In this document: in pieces, positions 59,828-64,000 of the stretch
How the letters are laid out: every line of letters begins with the position of its first letter
Position numbering within the stretch: position 1 is the first letter of the stretch
NCBI RefSeq assembly: GCF_004005855.1
Contig: NZ_SACL01000006.1
Location: forward strand, 1-64,000
Source of the DNA: Rhodovarius crocodyli
GTDB lineage: Bacteria; Pseudomonadota; Alphaproteobacteria; Acetobacterales; Acetobacteraceae
DNA: 64,000 bases
Direction of reading: 5' to 3'
Notes under the pieces: generated by a model
What the model saw: the letters and a program-made list of their open reading frames with translations, nothing else
Database searches by the model: none
What the model was told of the DNA's origin: nothing
Position numbers and translations under genes: made by a program

Positions 59828-60525
59828 CGTGCTTCGCCCAGGGCTTCCATCATCGACAAATGGTCCGGCCGCGTGGCGGTTGCCACCTCGGCCCAGGGAA
59901 GTACCGCGAGAGTGTCCGTCACGCGGCGGCTGATCGCCACGGCACGGATGGTGCGCGCGGCCTCGGCAAGCCCCGCCGCGCGGATCAGGGCCATGCTGGC
60001 CCTGGCCGTGCGCGGCGAGAAAAACAGCGCGGCCCCTACCCTGCCCTGCCTCAGCGCCTCCAGCGCCGGGGCCGGAAGATGCCGGGCCGCATGGGCGGCA
60101 TAAGCCACCCGGCGCTGCACCGCAAACCCCGATGCCCTGAGTGCCGCCGCGAGCTCCCGGCCATAGCCCTCGCCGATCGCCAGCAGCAGCGGGCCGTCGG
60201 CCGGCTGAAGGGTGTTGCGGACGAGCGCGGCCAGGGCCTCGGCATCGCCCTCGGCGGCGGTGACGTCGGGGTGGCCGCACAGCCGGGCCTCGGCGGCCGT
60301 GGCCTCGCCCACCGCCAGCACCGGCAGGCCGAGCGGCGGAACCGCCCGCGCCGCGGCGCGGCTGGTCAGCAGCAGCGCCTGCGCGCGCGGCGGGGTGAAG
60401 GGCTTGGGCAGCAGCTCAAGGCCCGGGGCCGCGATGGGCCGCCAGCCGAGCGCCGCCACTGTCCGCATCGTCTCGGCCAATCCCGGCTCGGGCCGGGTGA
60501 CCAGCACGGCGTCAGCCAAAGACAT
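59824..60525 (-). CDS. hemD: Uroporphyrinogen-III synthase
   Basis: 233 aa from the ATG at 60523-60525, which lies inside the end of hemC. HemD fold: VLVTRPEPGLAETMRTVAAL, ALLLTSRAAARAVPPLGLPV, LAVGEATAAEARLCG, ALFFSPRTARASMALIRAAG, RAVAISRRVTDTL. Closes the tetrapyrrole ring. Confidence 0.92.
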   Translation of the reverse strand: MSLADAVLVTRPEPGLAETMRTVAALGWRPIAAPGLELLPKPFTPPRAQALLLTSRAAARAVPPLGLPVLAVGEATAAEARLCGHPDVTAAEGDAEALAALVRNTLQPADGPLLLAIGEGYGRELAAALRASGFAVQRRVAYAAHAARHLPAPALEALRQGRVGAALFFSPRTARASMALIRAAGLAEAARTIRAVAISRRVTDTLAVLPWAEVATATRPDHLSMMEALGEAR

Positions 60526-61510
60526 CCGCCGGGGTGTCGCGGCGCAGGGCATCGCCCAGCTCACGCCCGATGGCCACCGCATCGGCGGCGGCACCCTCGA
60601 TGGCCCGGCGCAGCAGGAAGGTGCCGTCGGCGCGCGCGGTCATGCCCACCAGCCGCAGGCGCCCGTCCTCCAGGAAGCGGGCATGGCCGCCGATGGGGGT
60701 GCGGCAATTGCCGTCCAGGGCCGCCAGCAGCGCGCGCTCGGCCTGGCTCACCGCCTTGGCCTCGGGGTCCTCGATGCCGGAGAGCAGCTCCAGCAGCTCC
60801 GTATCGGCCGCGCGCACCGTGATGCCGATGATGCCCTGGCAGGCGGCCGGCAGCATGATCTCGGGCGAGAGCACGGCGGCGGCCTCGCTCTCCATGCCCA
60901 TGCGCTTCAGGCCCGCCAGCGCCAGCAGGCTGGCCACCATCTCGCCGCCCCGCACCTTGGAAAGCCGCGTCTGCACATTGCCCCGGATCGGCACCACCTG
61001 CAGGTCGGGGCGGGAGGCCAGGAGCTGCGCCTGCCGGCGCAGGCTCGCGGTGCCTACCACCGCGCCCTGGGGCAGCACGGCATAGGGGTCGGCGATGTCG
61101 GCCGTGCCCTCGGGGTCGGCCAGGATCAGCGCCTCACGCGCATCCTCGCGCTTCAGGGTGCAGGCCAGGACGATGCCGGCGGGCAGCTCCGTCTCCAGGT
61201 CCTTGAGCGAATGCACGGCGAAATCCACGCGCCGGTCCAGCAGCGCCTCATGGATTTCCTTGGCAAACAGGCCCTTGCCGCCGATGTCGGCCAGCCTGCG
61301 GTTCTGCACCGCGTCGCCGGTCGTGATGATGTGGTGTTCCTCGAACGCATCCATGAACTTCAGCACCGGGCAGAAGCGGATCAGCTGTTCGAGGAAGAAG
61401 CGCGTCTGCCACAGCGCCAGCGGGCTGGCCCGGGTGCCGACTCGCAACGGCAGGCCAGGCATGGCGGCATGCGGGCGCGCGGGCGGCGTCAGGGGAGCAT
61501 TCTGCGGCAT
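60512..61510 (-). CDS. hemC: Hydroxymethylbilane synthase
   Basis: 332 aa from the ATG at 61508-61510. Dipyrromethane Cys in ALDGNCRTPIGGHA; RVGTRASPLALWQTRFFLEQ, ADIGGKGLFAKEIHEALLDR, AVHSLKDLETELPAGIVLAC and GTASLRRQAQLLASRPDLQV are typical. Tetramer of porphobilinogen for haem and cobalamin. Divergent from tsaD. Confidence 0.96.
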   Translation of the reverse strand: MPQNAPLTPPARPHAAMPGLPLRVGTRASPLALWQTRFFLEQLIRFCPVLKFMDAFEEHHIITTGDAVQNRRLADIGGKGLFAKEIHEALLDRRVDFAVHSLKDLETELPAGIVLACTLKREDAREALILADPEGTADIADPYAVLPQGAVVGTASLRRQAQLLASRPDLQVVPIRGNVQTRLSKVRGGEMVASLLALAGLKRMGMESEAAAVLSPEIMLPAACQGIIGITVRAADTELLELLSGIEDPEAKAVSQAERALLAALDGNCRTPIGGHARFLEDGRLRLVGMTARADGTFLLRRAIEGAAADAVAIGRELGDALRRDTPADVFG

Positions 61511-61616
61511 TGCGGGGCTATAGTCCGCCCAGCCGCGCAACGGAAGTGCTTGGCGCATGGCGGAGGAGCGGAGGCAGCGCGTTCCCGCGCCGGCCATTCT
61601 GCTGTAATCGGCCCGC

Positions 61617-62633
61617 ATGTCCGTAAACGGCCCCATCCTGGGCATCGAAGCCTCCTGCGACGAAACCGCGGCTGCGGTGCTGGCCCCCGACGGGCGCATC
61701 CTGTCCGAGGTGGTGCATTCCCAGCTGCAGGAACACGCGCGCTTCGGCGGTGTGGTGCCTGAGGTCGCGGCGCGCGCCCATCTGCAGCGCCTGCCCGAGC
61801 TGACGTCGCGCGCGATGCGCGAAGCGGGCGTGGAGTACCGGGACCTGGCCGGGGTGGCCGCCACTTCCGGCCCCGGGCTGATCGGCGGGCTGGTGGTGGG
61901 CGCCTGTTTCGGCAAGGGCATCGCGCTGGCGCACGACCTGCCCTTCGTGGCCGTGAACCACCTGGAGGGCCATGCGCTGACCGTGCGCCTGACCCATCCG
62001 GGCACCGAATTTCCCTATCTGCTGCTGCTGCTGTCGGGCGGGCATTGCCAGTGCGTGGCCGTCGAGAGGCTGGGCCGGTATCGCCGCCTGGGTTCCACCC
62101 TGGACGATGCGGTGGGCGAGGCCTTCGACAAATCCGCCAAGCTGATGGGCCTGCCCTGGCCGGGCGGGCCTTATCTGGAACGCCTGGCCCAGGAGGGCGA
62201 CGCGCGCCGCGTCACCCTGCCCCGCCCGCTGGTGGGGCGCGAGGGCTGCGACTTCTCCTTCTCCGGCCTCAAGACCGCCGTGGCGCGGGCGCTGGCGCAG
62301 GGGGCGGAGAAGGCCGATGTGGCGGCGGCCTTCCAGGTCTCGGTGGCGGCGGTGCTGGCCGACCGGGCGCGGCATGCGCTGGCGATGCTGCCGGGCGCGC
62401 GGGCGCTGGTGGTGGCCGGCGGTGTCGCCGCCAACCAGGCCGTGCGCGGGGCGCTGGAGAAGGTGGCGACAGGCGCCGGCATCCCGCTGATCGCGCCGCC
62501 CATCAGGCTGTGCACGGACAATGCCGTGATGATCGCCTGGGCCGGGCTGCTGCGCTTGCAGGCGGGGGCGGCCGATGCGCTGGATCATGCGCCGCGGCCG
62601 AGATGGCCCCTGGATGAAATGGCGTTGAATTGA
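61617..62633 (+). CDS. tsaD: tRNA threonylcarbamoyladenosine transferase TsaD
   Basis: 338 aa ASKHA fold: [37 protein letters not shown] (metal His pair HLEGH), [55 protein letters not shown]. Installs t6A37 in ANN-decoding tRNAs (including tRNA-Thr). Confidence 0.96.
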   Translation: MSVNGPILGIEASCDETAAAVLAPDGRILSEVVHSQLQEHARFGGVVPEVAARAHLQRLPELTSRAMREAGVEYRDLAGVAATSGPGLIGGLVVGACFGKGIALAHDLPFVAVNHLEGHALTVRLTHPGTEFPYLLLLLSGGHCQCVAVERLGRYRRLGSTLDDAVGEAFDKSAKLMGLPWPGGPYLERLAQEGDARRVTLPRPLVGREGCDFSFSGLKTAVARALAQGAEKADVAAAFQVSVAAVLADRARHALAMLPGARALVVAGGVAANQAVRGALEKVATGAGIPLIAPPIRLCTDNAVMIAWAGLLRLQAGAADALDHAPRPRWPLDEMALN

Positions 62634-62634
62634 C

Positions 62635-62712
62635 GTTCTTTTTTGGAAAAAAGAACCAAAAAACTTTTATCTGATAAAAGTCTTTTTGCTTCTTTTTCTA
62701 CAGAAAAAGAAG
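62635..62712. repeat. Three AT-rich perfect inverted repeats between convergent genes
   Basis: Repeat 1: GTTCTTTTTT (62635-62644) with AAAAAAGAAC (62647-62656). Repeat 2: ACTTTTAT (62663-62670) with ATAAAAGT (62674-62681), then CTTTTT. Repeat 3: CTTCTTTTTCT (62689-62699) with AGAAAAAGAAG (62702-62712). Strongly AT-rich within GC-rich flanks. Repeat 2 looks like a Rho-independent terminator for tsaD; repeats 1 and 3 could serve both directions. Confidence 0.85.
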
Positions 62713-62717
62713 AATTC

Positions 62718-63527
62718 TTATAGCATCTTCTCCAGCGCCTTATTGAAGGCTTCGGGCGTCTCATACATCACCCAGTGCCCCGAGCCCTCGATCACTGCTT
62801 CACGCAGTTCCGGCCGTTGCTCGCGGATTACCTGCAGCCGCTCCGCGATATGCGGATAGGCCACCACATCCCGCCCGCCCCAGATCGCGCGCACCGGCGC
62901 CACGATCTTCGGCAGCTGGTCCTTCAGCGAGGTGCCGGAGGCAAGGCCCTTGCTGACCAGGCGGGCATGCACCGTGTTCCATTCCTGGATGTCCAGCGCC
63001 TCATCGTCGATCAGCGCGGGATCGTGGAACATCAGCCGCTCCAGATTGGTGCGGTTCGCCTCGCGGCGTTCCTCGCCCTGCTTGTTGCGCACCTTCACCA
63101 GCTCCGTCGGCTGGCGCGGCAGGCCAAGCGAGGGTGCGCCCACGATGGTCAGGCTGCGCACATGCGCGCCCTCGATCGCGGCCAGATGCGCGGCGCAATT
63201 CGCCCCGAAGGAAAAGCCCGCCAGGTCGTAGGAGCGATCGGCCCCCAGGATCTGCGCCAGCCCCGCCGCCATCACCACCGCGATGCCGGAGGGATGGGCC
63301 TCACCGGGCGGGCGCTCGCTCTCGCCCAGGCCGGGGGTGTCGGCCGCGATCACCGTATGGGTCTTCGCGAAATGCCCGATGTTGCGCGCCCAATGCTTCC
63401 ACGACCCACTGCCGCCATGCAGCAGCACCAGCACGGGCCCGGCACCCCAGCGGCGCCAGACCATCTCGCCCTCCCCGCACGGCGTGGTCAGGCGTTCGGC
63501 GGAGGCTTCGAGTGCGGCGACGCTCAT
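62718..63527 (-). CDS. Alpha/beta-hydrolase
   Basis: 269 aa. VLLHGGSGSWKHWARNIGHF (oxyanion HGG), nucleophile in DLAGFSFGANCAAHLAAIEG (GxSxG variant GFSFG), acid likely in IWGGRDVVAY, and His in IEGSGHWVMYETPEAF. Soluble esterase/peroxidase-like enzyme with unknown substrate. It overlaps the transporter gene by four bases. Confidence 0.9.
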   Translation of the reverse strand: MSVAALEASAERLTTPCGEGEMVWRRWGAGPVLVLLHGGSGSWKHWARNIGHFAKTHTVIAADTPGLGESERPPGEAHPSGIAVVMAAGLAQILGADRSYDLAGFSFGANCAAHLAAIEGAHVRSLTIVGAPSLGLPRQPTELVKVRNKQGEERREANRTNLERLMFHDPALIDDEALDIQEWNTVHARLVSKGLASGTSLKDQLPKIVAPVRAIWGGRDVVAYPHIAERLQVIREQRPELREAVIEGSGHWVMYETPEAFNKALEKML

Positions 63528-64000
63528 GCGGCTTGCTTGCCTTTCTGCTTGGCGGCGCGCGCCTCGCTGCGCGCGATCCAGGTGGTGGCGACGAAAATGA
63601 CGGCGGCCCCCATCAGCGTGGTGGTGCTGGGAACCTCATGGAACAGCAGGAAGCCCCAGCTGGCGGCCCAGATCAAATCCAGGAACTTCAGCGGCTGGCT
63701 GGCGGAAATATCGGCCAGGGCGAAGGCGCGGGTCAGAAAGAAGTGCCCGGCGCTGCCCAGCAGGCCGCAGCCCAGCAGCAGGAACCAGATCCAGGGGCTC
63801 GGCCAGCTCCATCCCGGAATGGCGAAGGGGATGGTGAAGATCGTGACCGTCAGGGCCTGCCACACCACGATCACCTGCGGCGAGTCGCGCTTGGTCAGCG
63901 CCTTGGTGATGAGGAAGCTCGCGGCGAACAGCGGCGAGGACGCCAGCATCACGAAATTGTAGACCCCGCCCGAGGCCGAGAACCCTGGCGCCACCACCAC
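63524..64000 (-). CDS. DMT/EamA-family transporter, partial at right edge
   Basis: The last 158 codons are visible; the frame continues past the window. Repeated membrane helices: VYNFVMLASSPLFAASFLIT, VVWQALTVTIFTIPFAIPGW, WIWFLLLGCGLLGSAGHFFL, DLIWAASWGFLLFHEVPSTT, LMGAAVIFVATTWIARSEAR. C-terminal EamA repeat, including the HFFLTRAFALADISASQPLKF segment. Metabolite or drug exporter; no substrate can be inferred. Confidence 0.88.
   Translation of the reverse strand: MVVAPGFSASGGVYNFVMLASSPLFAASFLITKALTKRDSPQVIVVWQALTVTIFTIPFAIPGWSWPSPWIWFLLLGCGLLGSAGHFFLTRAFALADISASQPLKFLDLIWAASWGFLLFHEVPSTTTLMGAAVIFVATTWIARSEARAAKQKGKQAA

Noticed and set aside
57440-60103. 887-codon plus-strand frame opposite hemY, COG4223 and hemD
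   Set aside because: It is antisense to three recognised genes; its translation is Gly/Arg/Gln-rich low-complexity sequence typical of the opposite strand of high-GC genes.

Overview
The window is high-GC DNA from an alphaproteobacterium. Gene content and order (murA-hisG-hisD-infA-maf-rng-yacG, and tsaD divergent from hemC-hemD-hemY) together with a Bug-family receptor point to Acetobacteraceae, probably Roseomonas or a close relative. That assignment is inference from gene order and composition, not from a database search. About two thirds of the window (1 to about 43.8 kb) is most of a temperate, contractile-tailed (myovirus-type) prophage. The rest (43.8-64 kb) is chromosome. The boundary is a tRNA-Thr(GGT) gene at 43805-43879, whose 3' end faces the prophage and is the likely attachment site. 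No integrase is visible, so it and the other attachment site should lie left of position 1.

Prophage early half. A leftward operon (about 4028 down to beyond position 1) carries small phage proteins, a YqaJ-type exonuclease, an AP2/HNH nuclease and a probable partner recombination protein. A leftward S24 repressor (4499-5182) faces a rightward cro-like gene (5267). Five copies of GGCC-N5-GGCC lie in the repressor/cro gap and in front of the left operon, placed in promoter spacers as expected for a lambda-like OR/OL switch. A small exported protein is translationally coupled to the repressor. The rightward operon encodes small regulators, a DEAH helicase interrupted at its P-loop by a complete LAGLIDADG intein, a VRR-NUC nuclease and a VapE-type replication ATPase. 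An iteron-like repeat field (11.87-12.12 kb) follows and is a candidate origin. After it come accessory genes, including a Lar-type anti-restriction protein and an A1S_2505-type protein.

Prophage late half. From a candidate promoter at 15.93 kb the order is terminase small and large subunits, DUF1073 portal, SPP1-gp7-like head protein, DUF2213 protease with a nested scaffold start, decoration protein, DUF2184 major capsid, neck proteins, DUF3383 sheath, tube, a tail chaperone with a -1 frameshift site, an inserted HNH gene, tape measure with a tail-lysozyme domain, the baseplate set, fibre genes, an SGNH hydrolase, a lysis group ending in Rz/Rz1, and a hexapeptide acyltransferase. A Gly/Thr-rich domain with the signature GTGTGGxGTY recurs four times in three structural proteins. 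A reverse-strand exported protein sits inside the tail operon.

Chromosomal part. Genes cover dCTP deaminase, MurA, HisG/HisD, IF-1, Maf, RNase G and YacG. An exported hydrolase, a tricarboxylate-type binding protein, a fused GT4-GT2 glycosyltransferase with a methyltransferase-like partner, a MerR regulator with IHF-alpha, the hemC-hemD-COG4223-hemY operon, TsaD, an alpha/beta hydrolase and a DMT-family transporter cut by the right edge follow. A cluster of three AT-rich inverted repeats separates tsaD from the convergent hydrolase.
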